Assembly (NCBI GenBank): GCA_023415495.1
Contig: JAEZKK010000034.1
Span: 1 to 35,760 of the forward strand
From: Bacteroidota bacterium
GTDB taxonomy: Bacteria > Bacteroidota > Bacteroidia > Bacteroidales > P3
Direction of reading: 5' to 3'
Length of the DNA: 35,760 nt
A program made the translations under genes and the position numbers. Under the pieces are notes generated by a model, which was not told where the DNA came from, did not search any database, and saw only the letters and a program-made list of their open reading frames with translations. Positions 16,535 to 25,871 of this stretch are shown here, one piece after another; positions within the stretch are counted from its first letter, which is position 1, and each line of letters opens with the position of its first letter.

Positions 16535-17278
16535 TTAAACTTTATAATCTATATCTTTTATCTCCATAAGTCTATCACCTCTTAATATTGGGATAACCTT
16601 GGTTGAATTGCATGAGAAAGTATAATCAAATACCTCTCCCATATTATGTTTTCTTAGCCTATGAATATGGGAGGCATTTTCCATATATGCCTTTAAATCT
16701 TCTTTAGCTAATCTCCACAACTCTGAACAAGAAAAAGCTGCATCGTTATGATTTATTATTTCAGTTCTTTTTGATAATTCATCTACTAATGCTCCTGCAA
16801 ATACAGAATCTTCTAAACAAAAAGAATTATTCCATCCAGAACATAGAATCAATATATTTTCTTCTTTATTCACAAGATATTCAACTAAAACTTCTAAATT
16901 TGTAAAGGCGCCTATCAATACTTCACTTGCATTTGCTTCCTTAGCCATAGTTATTGCTACAGTTCCATTTGTTGTTGAATGAACAATTTCTTTACCGATA
17001 ATTATATCATTCATAAAGTCAAATGCACTATTTCCAAAATCAGCAAAATCGAAACTATATTCTATTCTCTCTCCTGCAACGATATATCCCTTATCCTTAT
17101 ACTCTCTTGCCTCTTCTAAAGTCCTAACAGGAATTATTGCTTTTACTCCATAATCAAAGGCAGCACAAATTGAAGTTGTTGCCCTTAGTATATCTACAAT
17201 TACTATTATTGTGTTTTCTTTTAGCTTTCGATAAGAAAAAAGTGCAGGAGAAAATACTACCTCTATCTCTCTTTTCAT
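16535..17278 (-). CDS. comB: 2-phosphosulfolactate phosphatase (ComB) family
   Basis: The ComB family removes phosphate from 2-phosphosulfolactate, originally described for coenzyme M synthesis. This 247-residue protein has the family features: ENTIIVIVDILRATTSICAA near the N-terminus, DFADFGNSAFDF, KEIVHSTTNGT, ILILCSGWNNSFCLEDS and a C-terminal hydrophobic strand. Bacteroidota do not make coenzyme M, but many make cysteate-derived sulfonolipids, which have been linked to gliding; a sulfonate role is therefore plausible here, but nothing in the window proves it. It begins 6 bp after the stop of the T9SS type B cargo gene. The family assignment is good; the reaction is less certain. Confidence 0.82.
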   Translation of the reverse strand: MKREIEVVFSPALFSYRKLKENTIIVIVDILRATTSICAAFDYGVKAIIPVRTLEEAREYKDKGYIVAGERIEYSFDFADFGNSAFDFMNDIIIGKEIVHSTTNGTVAITMAKEANASEVLIGAFTNLEVLVEYLVNKEENILILCSGWNNSFCLEDSVFAGALVDELSKRTEIINHNDAAFSCSELWRLAKEDLKAYMENASHIHRLRKHNMGEVFDYTFSCNSTKVIPILRGDRLMEIKDIDYKV

Positions 17279-17284
17279 TTTAAA

Positions 17285-19324
17285 TTAATTCAGATAATTT
17301 ATAGTCCCTCCCTTTTGAACTTTTTCTCCATACGAATTTACATATTCAAGGAAATAAACTAATACGCCTGGACGCAGGTACTCGTCATTATATTTCCCAT
17401 CCCATGCCTCGTTAGGAGTAGTTGATTCAAAAATCTTTGTTCCATGTCTTGTAAAAATTACAAAACGATATGAACCATCTCTAATAAAACTACAAACAGG
17501 AGCAAAACGATTATTAGCATTATCAGTAATATATATTGAATTAGGAACCCATACTAAACTTTCTTTTACGATTAAACTTCTTGAAGATTTTGATATAGCT
17601 TCTTCACCATCAACTGGCGTTCCTGATTCTCTTCCTACTACATAATAATAAAGTCTATCAGATGCTGATACAAGATTGGAAATATCATCTTCATATCCGT
17701 ATGTCCCAGATATAGAACTTCCAATCAATTCTGGTCCGTTTTCAGAATCAGTAACTCTATATACATCGTATGTATTGCAATTCCATCCAATAACATCATT
17801 CCATGTTAAAATATTCTTTTGAGTTGTGGTTGCCTCCAAAAGCAATTGTATCGTATTCACAATATTAGATTGAGTATAAATCAAACCACACTCATCTGGA
17901 ACATATAAATAATATCTATAGGTTGATTTATTTGCAGGAGATGGCAATTTATCAACATAGGTAAAACTATCGTTTCCAGAATAAGGAACATTTGCAATCT
18001 TTACAAACTCTCCTTCATTCTCAGCTCTATAAAGTTCATATGAACTTGTTACAACAGATGCATCAACATAAAAAGAAAGCTTTACAGATGCATTATTATC
18101 ATCAACCTCAACAGAACGAATGTAATTATATTCAACTTGACGACCTTGGTCCTGACTTGTGCAAATTTTATTTGATAATGAAATTATTCCATCATTCGAT
18201 TCTGCTAGGATATAAAAACAATATTTCTGAACAGTTGGATTCAAAGTAAGAGTGTATTCTCTTTGTGATGAACCCAAGGTAGCATATTCTGTAAATGCTT
18301 CATCGTTTTGAGAACCCATAATCTTATATTTCAAAACACCACCTGGGATATTTGAATAATTTGTCCAATCTAAATTCAATGTTACAGAACAATTAGGTCT
18401 TGTGTATTTTAAAAGTATATTACTATGTTGATCTGTTCTTGTCGATGAATTCATACAAGTATCAAAAGCCATTACTGCTAATGAATTTATCTCTGCTGCA
18501 TCACAAGTATTGCATTCATAATAATTTTGGTCCCAAACAGTATCAATTGCTATACAAGGATTTCCTTGACATATTACATATCCATAAGTGTCATTTGAAT
18601 TGGAACGAGTCCAATTTAGTACTGGAGTTTGTGTATTTAAATCAACGGTTATATATGGGATGGTAGGAGGATTTGGATTATCTTCGTCCCCAACTTCTAT
18701 TACGCTTTTATTAGAAATACTTTTACATCCACTTGAATTATCAATCTCAATTCTATAGAAAAGAGAATCAAAGCAAACCTCTCCAAAAATATCTGTAAAA
18801 GTATAATTAGGGCTACCATCATTTGTTACATCAGCAACAAAGACCCAATCATTATCTGTCTTTTTAAACTTTCGATAGACTTTAAAACTCTCTGTTTCTG
18901 AACCTACAACATCAGAGCCTAAATTATTCCAACTTAAATCAATTGAGGTGGAAGTTTGGTTGGATAAGATTAAATATATTGAATTCGCATTAACTGTTTC
19001 ACTTTGGTCAACACCCAATAAATCGTTATATTCAGCAGTAATTCTGATACTTACTGATAGATTATTGCCATTTTCACTACTTGGAAAAGTAAAAGTATTT
19101 ACAGAAGCATCTGTTTCTGTTCCTCTCTCTACATAATTACCTCCTGATAAGGCTGAGTATTTGTACGTAGTAAAAGAAGTAATGGCAGTAGGGTCAATTG
19201 CAGAATAAGTTACAGTTATAGTGCCATCATCATTAACAACAACACAATTTACACTTGGCTTTGGATTTTGAGCTAAAACGCTACCAAATAAAAAAATAAA
19301 TATACAAAATAATATGTTTCTCAT
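17285..19324 (-). CDS. T9SS type B sorting-domain protein (gliding-motility-associated C-terminus)
   Basis: A secreted 679-residue protein. A signal peptide (residues 1-18, ending LAQ) is followed by several fibronectin-III-like beta-sandwich segments (for example about 120-210, 225-310 and 400-490), recognisable by repeated SWNNLG, NWTRSN and ILTWND strand motifs and YYYVVG-type ends. The last 85 or so residues are the type B sorting domain: VWVPNSIYITDNANNRFAP, FTRHGTKIFES, WDGKYNDEYLRPGVLVYFLEY and the end KGGTINYLN. Such proteins are exported by the type IX system; here it lies downstream of a T9SS plug-like gene in the same operon. An adhesin-like or cell-surface role is likely; the binding partner is unknown. 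Confidence 0.92.
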   Translation of the reverse strand: MRNILFCIFIFLFGSVLAQNPKPSVNCVVVNDDGTITVTYSAIDPTAITSFTTYKYSALSGGNYVERGTETDASVNTFTFPSSENGNNLSVSIRITAEYNDLLGVDQSETVNANSIYLILSNQTSTSIDLSWNNLGSDVVGSETESFKVYRKFKKTDNDWVFVADVTNDGSPNYTFTDIFGEVCFDSLFYRIEIDNSSGCKSISNKSVIEVGDEDNPNPPTIPYITVDLNTQTPVLNWTRSNSNDTYGYVICQGNPCIAIDTVWDQNYYECNTCDAAEINSLAVMAFDTCMNSSTRTDQHSNILLKYTRPNCSVTLNLDWTNYSNIPGGVLKYKIMGSQNDEAFTEYATLGSSQREYTLTLNPTVQKYCFYILAESNDGIISLSNKICTSQDQGRQVEYNYIRSVEVDDNNASVKLSFYVDASVVTSSYELYRAENEGEFVKIANVPYSGNDSFTYVDKLPSPANKSTYRYYLYVPDECGLIYTQSNIVNTIQLLLEATTTQKNILTWNDVIGWNCNTYDVYRVTDSENGPELIGSSISGTYGYEDDISNLVSASDRLYYYVVGRESGTPVDGEEAISKSSRSLIVKESLVWVPNSIYITDNANNRFAPVCSFIRDGSYRFVIFTRHGTKIFESTTPNEAWDGKYNDEYLRPGVLVYFLEYVNSYGEKVQKGGTINYLN

Positions 19325-19354
19325 TTCTCACCTTTTGATTATATATAAACGTAT

Positions 19355-20665
19355 TTAAATTATAATAGTTTCATTGCCTGATCTGATTTCGGTCAAAGAA
19401 TCAAAACTAAAGTATTTGCCAGCTAAATTAATAATTTTCTCTGAATCTATCTCAATAATCTCTTTTAAATAATCTTGATAATACGAATAATCTAAATTAT
19501 ACTTCAATATAGGTCTAAATCTTTCACCTAATTCTAAACATCCATCAAGACTTCTTAGTAATTGACCAATCATATAATTCTTAACTGTATCTAATTCCTC
19601 TTGGTCTATCAATTGATTAGAAAGCAAATAAATTTCCTTATAAATCTCATCAATGGCTTTTTGACAAAACTCTGCCTTTACATCTCCAACAATTAATAAT
19701 AATCCTATATCTGAAAAAGAATGAAGAATTGATCCAATTCCATAGGTATATCCCTTGTCTTCTCTAATATTTGACATTAATCTTGAACCAAAATAGCCTC
19801 CTAAAACAGTATTTAATACTTTTAATCCAAAATAATCCTCATGTTTGTTTGATATAATAGTTTTGCCAATACATATACTTGCCTGAACTGAATTTTTTAA
19901 ATGAATAATTTCCTTTGAAGGTAATTGTGGTATAAACTCAATGGGTTTAATAGTATTACTTCCTTTATTTACTCCCGTCCAATCTTCTCCTCCAAAGGTT
20001 GTACTAATAGACTCTATAAGCTTTTCGTTATAAGCACCAGAGAGAATAATTGATAATTGATTTGAAGAATAATATCTATTATAGAACTCAATTAAATCAT
20101 TTCTTTCAATTTTATCATAGTCCTCTAAAGAGCCAATAATACCATAAGGATTATCCTTTCCAAAGACTTTTTGATAGAAGAAATTTCTTGCAAGGAAATC
20201 AGTTTTTTGCTGATTTACCAAAAATTCATTCTTTAGTTTTGGTTTTAGTATTTCAAGTTCTTTTTCTGGAAAGATAGGGTTTTTAATTATCTCCTCAATC
20301 CAGTGAATCATATTATCTGTATACTTATTTAGAAAATAAAAAGACAAAGATGCAGACTCTTTATCTACATATTTATCTATAAAAGCTCCATGATAGTCTA
20401 TAGCATCAGCAATTTGTTTTGAAGTATAGTTTTTAGAGCCTTCGTTGATTTGATTGTTTGTTATTTTTGAAGTAAATGTTTTATCTTGATTAATCGAGCC
20501 AGCGTTATGGAAGAAAAATTCAATTTTATTTATTTCTAAATCCTTATTATCAAATATGTAAAGCTTAATATTATTATTAAGGCTTATTGTATTAGGCTTT
20601 ATTGCGGGAAGTACTAAATCGGAATTCAATAAATCCTTTACTAATCTATAATTATCTCTACTCAT
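19355..20665 (-). CDS. M16 (insulinase/pitrilysin) family protein without zinc motif
   Basis: A 436-residue protein with the two-domain M16 half-clam fold. Its C-terminal half has the conserved substrate-binding NIREDKGYTYGIGS (RxxxGYxY) and FGSRL. In the N-terminal half, where active enzymes have HxxEH, the aligned stretch reads SKITNNQINEGSKNYTS; no His pair or Glu pair is present, so zinc binding and proteolysis should be lost. Known M16 systems pair an active with an inactive subunit, but no active partner is in the window. There is no signal peptide, so it is probably cytoplasmic as encoded. It lies 19 bp downstream of the TonB receptor. Confidence 0.87.
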   Translation of the reverse strand: MSRDNYRLVKDLLNSDLVLPAIKPNTISLNNNIKLYIFDNKDLEINKIEFFFHNAGSINQDKTFTSKITNNQINEGSKNYTSKQIADAIDYHGAFIDKYVDKESASLSFYFLNKYTDNMIHWIEEIIKNPIFPEKELEILKPKLKNEFLVNQQKTDFLARNFFYQKVFGKDNPYGIIGSLEDYDKIERNDLIEFYNRYYSSNQLSIILSGAYNEKLIESISTTFGGEDWTGVNKGSNTIKPIEFIPQLPSKEIIHLKNSVQASICIGKTIISNKHEDYFGLKVLNTVLGGYFGSRLMSNIREDKGYTYGIGSILHSFSDIGLLLIVGDVKAEFCQKAIDEIYKEIYLLSNQLIDQEELDTVKNYMIGQLLRSLDGCLELGERFRPILKYNLDYSYYQDYLKEIIEIDSEKIINLAGKYFSFDSLTEIRSGNETIII

Positions 20666-20684
20666 TATATACTCATTAATTCAA

Positions 20685-23162
20685 TTAAAATTCAAAACTC
20701 AATTTAGCATTCAACTGACTTGGGGTAAGATAGTTTGGAACACCATAATAAGTATTATCATAGCTCGAAACCCACATATAAGAAATTGTATTTTGATTGC
20801 CAAAGACATTAAACCACTCAGCATTAAACCATATCTTCTTAATATGTCTCATAAAATTATTCTTTGCCCAAGATGAGTTTTCATCCTTAATTCTAAATGT
20901 AAATGCAATATCTGCCCTCATATAATTTGGCATTCTATAAACTTGCTGCCAACGTTCTGTGTTTGGAGCTCCATAAGGATATCCTGTACCAAAATTAAAA
21001 TTCAAATACACTCTTAAATAAGGCATTGTTGGGATATAGTCCTGAAAGCTAAGATTCATATTAAATAACTGATCTGTAGGTCGAGGAATATATCCATGAT
21101 TATCCCCTTTAATATCTTCCTTGGTTTGCATTAATGAGAATGTTAACCAAGAATCAATGCCTTGAATAAATTCTCCAAACAATCTTAAATCAATACCCTG
21201 TGCATATCCTTTTGCATTATTCTCTGCAGAATAACGTATCCTAACATTATCAATAGAATAAGGTATTAAATCCCAAAGATATTTATAATATGAGGATGCA
21301 AGAAATTTGAAAGGTCGGTCAAACATTTTAAAATTATAATCCGAAGAAAGAACAAAGTGAAGTGATTTTTGACTTTTAATATCATAATTAATATCTCCTT
21401 CGTAGTTTCTATACTCCCTAAAGAAAGGACTTTGAGAATAGATACCTGTTGCAAAACGAAAAAGCCAATCCCTCTCCCATTTTGGTTTGAAACTTACAGA
21501 AGCTCTTGGAGAAACAAGGACTTCATTATTAAAACTCCAATATTGAGAACGAATACCTGTATTTAAAAACCAAGAAGTCTTATCTTTCTTAAAATTCCAT
21601 TGTCTTTGAGCGTATATAGATATTCTTGAAGAGTTTATATCATTATTTGATTTATATATGTTTTGAAATACTGGAGGTGAAGGGTAGTTAATCTCTCCAG
21701 GAATATCAGGATTAGTTCCGATTGGAGTACCAGCAGAGTCTATCATCATCCATTCATTCATCTTATCTCTTATCATTTCTAATTGATACTTTCCTCCCCA
21801 GCTAAGATTCCCATCTTCATATATCTTTTTCCCCTTGTGTTCAATATTATATATATTAGCCTTTAGTCTATTTCTTGCATGTTCGATATATGTTCCAATA
21901 CCTCTATCAAAACCTTCTTCGTCTCCATATCCAAGCCCTGTTTCGTATAACCAATACTGACCTTGAATATCGTAAGATTCTTTTTCATCTGTTGTGAAAA
22001 AAGAAGTAATTAGTTTTAAATTCAGATCCTTGGTGGGAGAATGAGTAAGCATTGCAGCTCCAAAACCAGACAAAAACCTATCCAATTCCTGACCATCGAA
22101 ATATATTTTTAGTTTAAGCATATTATAAATATTCCCAAAACTTGTTTCTCTTGTTCTTGGAATAAATTTATATTGGTTATCTGCAATATTCCCTAAAAAT
22201 GCCAATTCTGTTTTTTCATTTATATCATAGGTTGTATAGATCTGTAAATCGTTGAAAACAGGAAAATAACTTCCTTCAGTATCCAATGAACCTAATATGT
22301 ATTTATTAGTTTTATTTCTATACCCAATTTGATAAGTTAGTCTTGAATTTATTAGTCCTTCTAAATGTAAACTCCCTCCTAATAAACTCATAGAGGCACT
22401 TCCTGAAAATTCTTGTGGTTTCTTATATTGGATATCTAATACGGAGGATAATTTATCTCCATACTTAGCATCAAAACCTCCTGAAGAAAAGATAATCTCT
22501 CCAACCATTTCAGAATTAATAAAACTTAGCCCCTCTTGCTGACCACTTCTAATTAGAAAAGGTCTGTAAATTTCAATATCATTTACATAAACAAGATTCT
22601 CATCAAAATTACCTCCCCTAACTGAATACTGAGATGATAATTCGTTATTGGAGCTAACTCCTTCGAATGTTTTAAGTAACCCTTCAATTCCCGAAGTTGG
22701 ACCGACAACATTCTTTGCCCATTCAGTCTTTAATTTAGTTACTCCCTCATTTCTGGAATTATCCTCCTTAATTTCAATTTCACCTAAAGTAGTATTTGAA
22801 ACAATAAGAGAAAAATCTATTTCCTTAATCTCATTAGGTTTAAGTTTTAATTTATATAGTTTTGTAGCATATCCAATATAAGAAATTGCCAATTCCAAAT
22901 CTTTATTAGCAGGAACTTTGAAATTATAATAACCTTGATTATCGGTAGTAGTCCCTATTGGGATGCTTTGATTAATAATCCCAATATTTACTAATTCTAA
23001 TCCTTCGTTTTTATCATTGGTTATTCTTCCCTTAATTGTCGCATTGTTTTGAGAAAACAAACCTAAAGGGAATAAAAAGCAAAAAATGAAACCTAATAAC
23101 AAAAAAATGTATTTTGATTCTAATAAAATGTATTTTGATTCTATTTCTTTATCTCTAAGCAT
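20685..23162 (-). CDS. TonB-dependent receptor with carboxypeptidase-regulatory-like N-domain
   Basis: An 825-residue outer-membrane protein. After a long charged lead and a hydrophobic signal segment (about 19-38), residues 40-120 form a carboxypeptidase-regulatory-like beta-sandwich (NATIKGRITNDKNEGLELVN, TTDNQGYYNFKVP). The plug domain follows (SQYSVRGGNFDENLVYVND, SSGGFDAKYGDKLSSVL), then about 22 barrel strands ending LSAKLSFEF with a terminal Phe. The ligand is unknown; siderophores, glycans or peptides are all possible, and no SusD is adjacent. The first 20 residues include a tandem repeat ESKYILL/ESKYIFL encoded by phased array D, 21 bp each, so the signal peptide n-region was built from array DNA. 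It lies 8 bp after the plug gene. Confidence 0.9.
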   Translation of the reverse strand: MLRDKEIESKYILLESKYIFLLLGFIFCFLFPLGLFSQNNATIKGRITNDKNEGLELVNIGIINQSIPIGTTTDNQGYYNFKVPANKDLELAISYIGYATKLYKLKLKPNEIKEIDFSLIVSNTTLGEIEIKEDNSRNEGVTKLKTEWAKNVVGPTSGIEGLLKTFEGVSSNNELSSQYSVRGGNFDENLVYVNDIEIYRPFLIRSGQQEGLSFINSEMVGEIIFSSGGFDAKYGDKLSSVLDIQYKKPQEFSGSASMSLLGGSLHLEGLINSRLTYQIGYRNKTNKYILGSLDTEGSYFPVFNDLQIYTTYDINEKTELAFLGNIADNQYKFIPRTRETSFGNIYNMLKLKIYFDGQELDRFLSGFGAAMLTHSPTKDLNLKLITSFFTTDEKESYDIQGQYWLYETGLGYGDEEGFDRGIGTYIEHARNRLKANIYNIEHKGKKIYEDGNLSWGGKYQLEMIRDKMNEWMMIDSAGTPIGTNPDIPGEINYPSPPVFQNIYKSNNDINSSRISIYAQRQWNFKKDKTSWFLNTGIRSQYWSFNNEVLVSPRASVSFKPKWERDWLFRFATGIYSQSPFFREYRNYEGDINYDIKSQKSLHFVLSSDYNFKMFDRPFKFLASSYYKYLWDLIPYSIDNVRIRYSAENNAKGYAQGIDLRLFGEFIQGIDSWLTFSLMQTKEDIKGDNHGYIPRPTDQLFNMNLSFQDYIPTMPYLRVYLNFNFGTGYPYGAPNTERWQQVYRMPNYMRADIAFTFRIKDENSSWAKNNFMRHIKKIWFNAEWFNVFGNQNTISYMWVSSYDNTYYGVPNYLTPSQLNAKLSFEF
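23103..23143. repeat. Phased array D: two 21-bp units inside the TonB receptor gene start
   Basis: AAAATGTATTTTGATTCTA occurs at 23104-23122 and again at 23125-23143, exactly 21 bp apart. The right part TTTGATTCTA is the right arm and centre of the TAGAATTTGATTCTA word of arrays A and B; the left arm is degenerate (TGTAT). As 21 bp is seven codons, the repeat is frame-neutral in the receptor gene. Confidence 0.75.
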
Positions 23163-23170
23163 TATGATAA

Positions 23171-24454
23171 TTATTTCCTTAAAAAGCCAATTAAACTATC
23201 GAAACTATCTCCAGGTTTTCGGTAGTAAACGTAAATATTATATTTATTATTTGTTTCAGAGTAATTTCCTTCTATTTTTGAAGAAGAAAGAGTTGAACTT
23301 TGATTTGATTTATACATTATCATATAGTCATAGAAACCTTGTTTAAGATATAGTTTTGAGTAATAAGAATTATATTCTTTAGAATATTCCATCTTGTTTT
23401 GTGTAGAAAAATTCCAATCGCTTAATTCGCCCCATATATAATAGCTCCCTTCTAAGTCAATCGGAACTGGGAGATAGAAATGAACCCAAGCATAATCGGA
23501 CTCTATATTAAAATCATAAGCATTATCACTTCTAATATAGTAATATCCATCAATATCATTATGACTCTTATAGGCAATATTAGCTCTTGGTTTGTCTGGG
23601 AATAGTCGAATATGATTTTCTCCATTTATAAAATCAATATTACTTACATTTCTTGTTCTGGTGCGAAGTGAAGAGAAATCGAAGTTTCTAAACTCATTAC
23701 CTGCTTCAAATATATTTTCATCCTTAAATGAATATTCTATTTCAGTAGATTTAATCTGTCTATGAGTTAATAAGTGTAAATCTCTATTACCATTTTGCTG
23801 AACAAATACTTTTAAATATATGCTTGGATTAGCGAAAGACATATTATTTTTAGGACTAACGAATACATCCAATTCCTGTTTTGTTCTTATATCTGAAGGA
23901 TTCCTTGCATTCATAACATTAAATCTAATATTAGCATCATCCTCCAAAACCATAAACCTCCTAACCATAACTACATTATCAGGGTTATCATCAAGATATA
24001 CCTTAATTATATAATTACCCGATAATTTAAACTCCATTATATTATTTGGGAATTCATGCCAATAATGAACATAACGTTGAAGGGTATTAAAACTATTAGC
24101 ATAATTCTCAATATAACCGGTTTCAAACCCTTGAATATATTCAAAAGGCTGTAATTCACTTTTAGTCCAATCGCTATTACAATGAATTATTTTATAACCA
24201 TACCTCTTAGTTTCTTCTGATAACTCGTCAAACTTTAATAATAATCTATCGGAAGACCCCAGTTTAATTATTGGAATTGTAAAATCAGTTCCCGTAACCT
24301 CAAGCTTAACTGTTTTAATTAATGGGCTATATATTCTTTCTAAATAGATATCTTGAGACAAAACATTAGTAGAAATAAATAATAATGAAAAAGTTATAGC
24401 AAAGTAAACTACTCTGCTATAACCTAATCTTAGAAATGAAAAATAAGAATTCAT
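23171..24454 (-). CDS. Type IX secretion system plug-like protein (DUF5103 family)
   Basis: A 427-residue exported protein. The N-terminal hydrophobic signal runs to about residue 33 (LSQ). Then come the beta-rich DUF5103/plug N-terminal domain (IYSPLIKTVKLEV through GYIENYANSFNTLQRYVHYWHEFPN), a middle domain with VFVQQNGNRDLH, and a C-terminal carbohydrate-module-like part with YIWGELSDWNFS and YDYMIMY. Members of this family are known as the Plug subunit that closes the SprA translocon of the type IX system; membership is seen, the exact role here is inferred. It lies between aminopeptidase P (23 bp) and the TonB receptor (8 bp). Confidence 0.87.
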   Translation of the reverse strand: MNSYFSFLRLGYSRVVYFAITFSLLFISTNVLSQDIYLERIYSPLIKTVKLEVTGTDFTIPIIKLGSSDRLLLKFDELSEETKRYGYKIIHCNSDWTKSELQPFEYIQGFETGYIENYANSFNTLQRYVHYWHEFPNNIMEFKLSGNYIIKVYLDDNPDNVVMVRRFMVLEDDANIRFNVMNARNPSDIRTKQELDVFVSPKNNMSFANPSIYLKVFVQQNGNRDLHLLTHRQIKSTEIEYSFKDENIFEAGNEFRNFDFSSLRTRTRNVSNIDFINGENHIRLFPDKPRANIAYKSHNDIDGYYYIRSDNAYDFNIESDYAWVHFYLPVPIDLEGSYYIWGELSDWNFSTQNKMEYSKEYNSYYSKLYLKQGFYDYMIMYKSNQSSTLSSSKIEGNYSETNNKYNIYVYYRKPGDSFDSLIGFLRK

Positions 24455-24477
24455 TATATTTATATTCTAAGTTATTA

Positions 24478-25869
24478 TTACAAACTCATTATGTCTTCAA
24501 TTTCCTTAACTGTTTTTGGAATAGGTTTTCCTAATACCTTTGAACCATTATCTGTAACAAGAATATCATCTTCTATCCTTATTCCTCCGAAATCCTTATA
24601 TGAGTCTAACATATCGTAATTCACAAAGTCCATAAACTTGTTTTCTGCTCTAAACTTATCGATAAGTGCTGGAATAAAATAACATCCCGGTTCATTTGTA
24701 ATAACAAAACCTGGTTTCAACTCTCTTGCTAACCTTAGTGAACGAAGTCCAAACTGAGTAGAGCGTATGTATTTCTCATCATATCCAACATTATCCTCCC
24801 CAAAACCTTCCATATCATGGACATCCATACCCATCATATGTCCTAATCCATGAGGCATAAATAATCCCATTACTCCTTGAGCAACTGCATCATCTACATT
24901 GCCTTTAATAAGCCCTATATCTTTCAAACCTTCTCCTAATACCTTTACAGCCCTATGATGGACATCACGATAAGGAATATTTGGAGCAATCATCTTTGTT
25001 GCCTCAAGGTTTGCATTAAGCACTGCTTGGTAAACTGCCCTTTGTCTTGAATCGAACTTACCTCCACATGGGACTGTTCTAGTAATATCAGAGCAATAAC
25101 CACTTGGAGTTTCACAACCTCCATCCGAAACCAACATTCTACCCTTCTTTAGCTTTAGACTATGGTCATGACCGTGAAGTATCTCTCCATGAGTTGTTAG
25201 AATTATTGGAAAAGAAACAGGTCCACCTCCACTTAGGGCAATTCCCTCCATTCTTCCAGCAATTTCGTACTCAAATGTATCAAGATTATTAGCCATTTTC
25301 ATCATAGTAGTATGCATATTATATGCAGTATCAATAGCTTTTTCTATTTCTATAATCTCCTCTGTGCTTTTAATTGAACGTTGATTAACTATTGCTTTAA
25401 TCAATTCTTTAGAAGCAAATTTATTTACTTGATCTGTTTTATAATGCAATAGAAAAGAAAGTAATTCCTTGTTTTCCTGCCTATATGCAGGTAGGAAATG
25501 TATCTTTCTTCCTTTTTGGATAGAGGTTTCTAATAGATTTACAAGGTCGGCGTGACTTCCAGAATGCCTTACTCCTATCTCATTGGCTCTCTCTCTAATC
25601 GATGCAACAGGACCTGTCCAAATTATATCATCGATAGATACATCCTCACCAAAGAGGTAATCCTCACCCGTTTCAGCATCTATAACTCCTGCTAAATCCT
25701 GGAGATTAAATTCAAAATAGTATCTAAATGTAGAGTCTTGACGGAATGTATAGACATTTGCAGGGTAATTAAATGAAGAGTCTCCATTCCCTAATATTAG
25801 GATTAATCCCTTTTCTACTTGTTTTGATAATTCTTTTCTTCTATTTATATAAGTTTCTTTACTAAACAT
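24478..25869 (-). CDS. Xaa-Pro aminopeptidase (M24, aminopeptidase P)
   Basis: Cleaves N-terminal residues preceding proline. Of 463 residues, the N-terminal creatinase/AMP-N domain runs to about 165 (VEKGLILILGNGDSSFNYPANVY) and the pita-bread catalytic domain fills the rest. Metal ligands are visible as the Asp of VSDGGCE, Asp of CSDITRTVP, His of FMPHGLGHMMG, Glu of ITNEPGCY and Glu of GGIRIEDDILV. There is no signal peptide, so it is cytoplasmic. It starts 2 bp after the coiled-coil membrane protein gene, so translational coupling is likely. Confidence 0.93.
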   Translation of the reverse strand: MFSKETYINRRKELSKQVEKGLILILGNGDSSFNYPANVYTFRQDSTFRYYFEFNLQDLAGVIDAETGEDYLFGEDVSIDDIIWTGPVASIRERANEIGVRHSGSHADLVNLLETSIQKGRKIHFLPAYRQENKELLSFLLHYKTDQVNKFASKELIKAIVNQRSIKSTEEIIEIEKAIDTAYNMHTTMMKMANNLDTFEYEIAGRMEGIALSGGGPVSFPIILTTHGEILHGHDHSLKLKKGRMLVSDGGCETPSGYCSDITRTVPCGGKFDSRQRAVYQAVLNANLEATKMIAPNIPYRDVHHRAVKVLGEGLKDIGLIKGNVDDAVAQGVMGLFMPHGLGHMMGMDVHDMEGFGEDNVGYDEKYIRSTQFGLRSLRLARELKPGFVITNEPGCYFIPALIDKFRAENKFMDFVNYDMLDSYKDFGGIRIEDDILVTDNGSKVLGKPIPKTVKEIEDIMSL

Positions 25870-25871
25870 AA

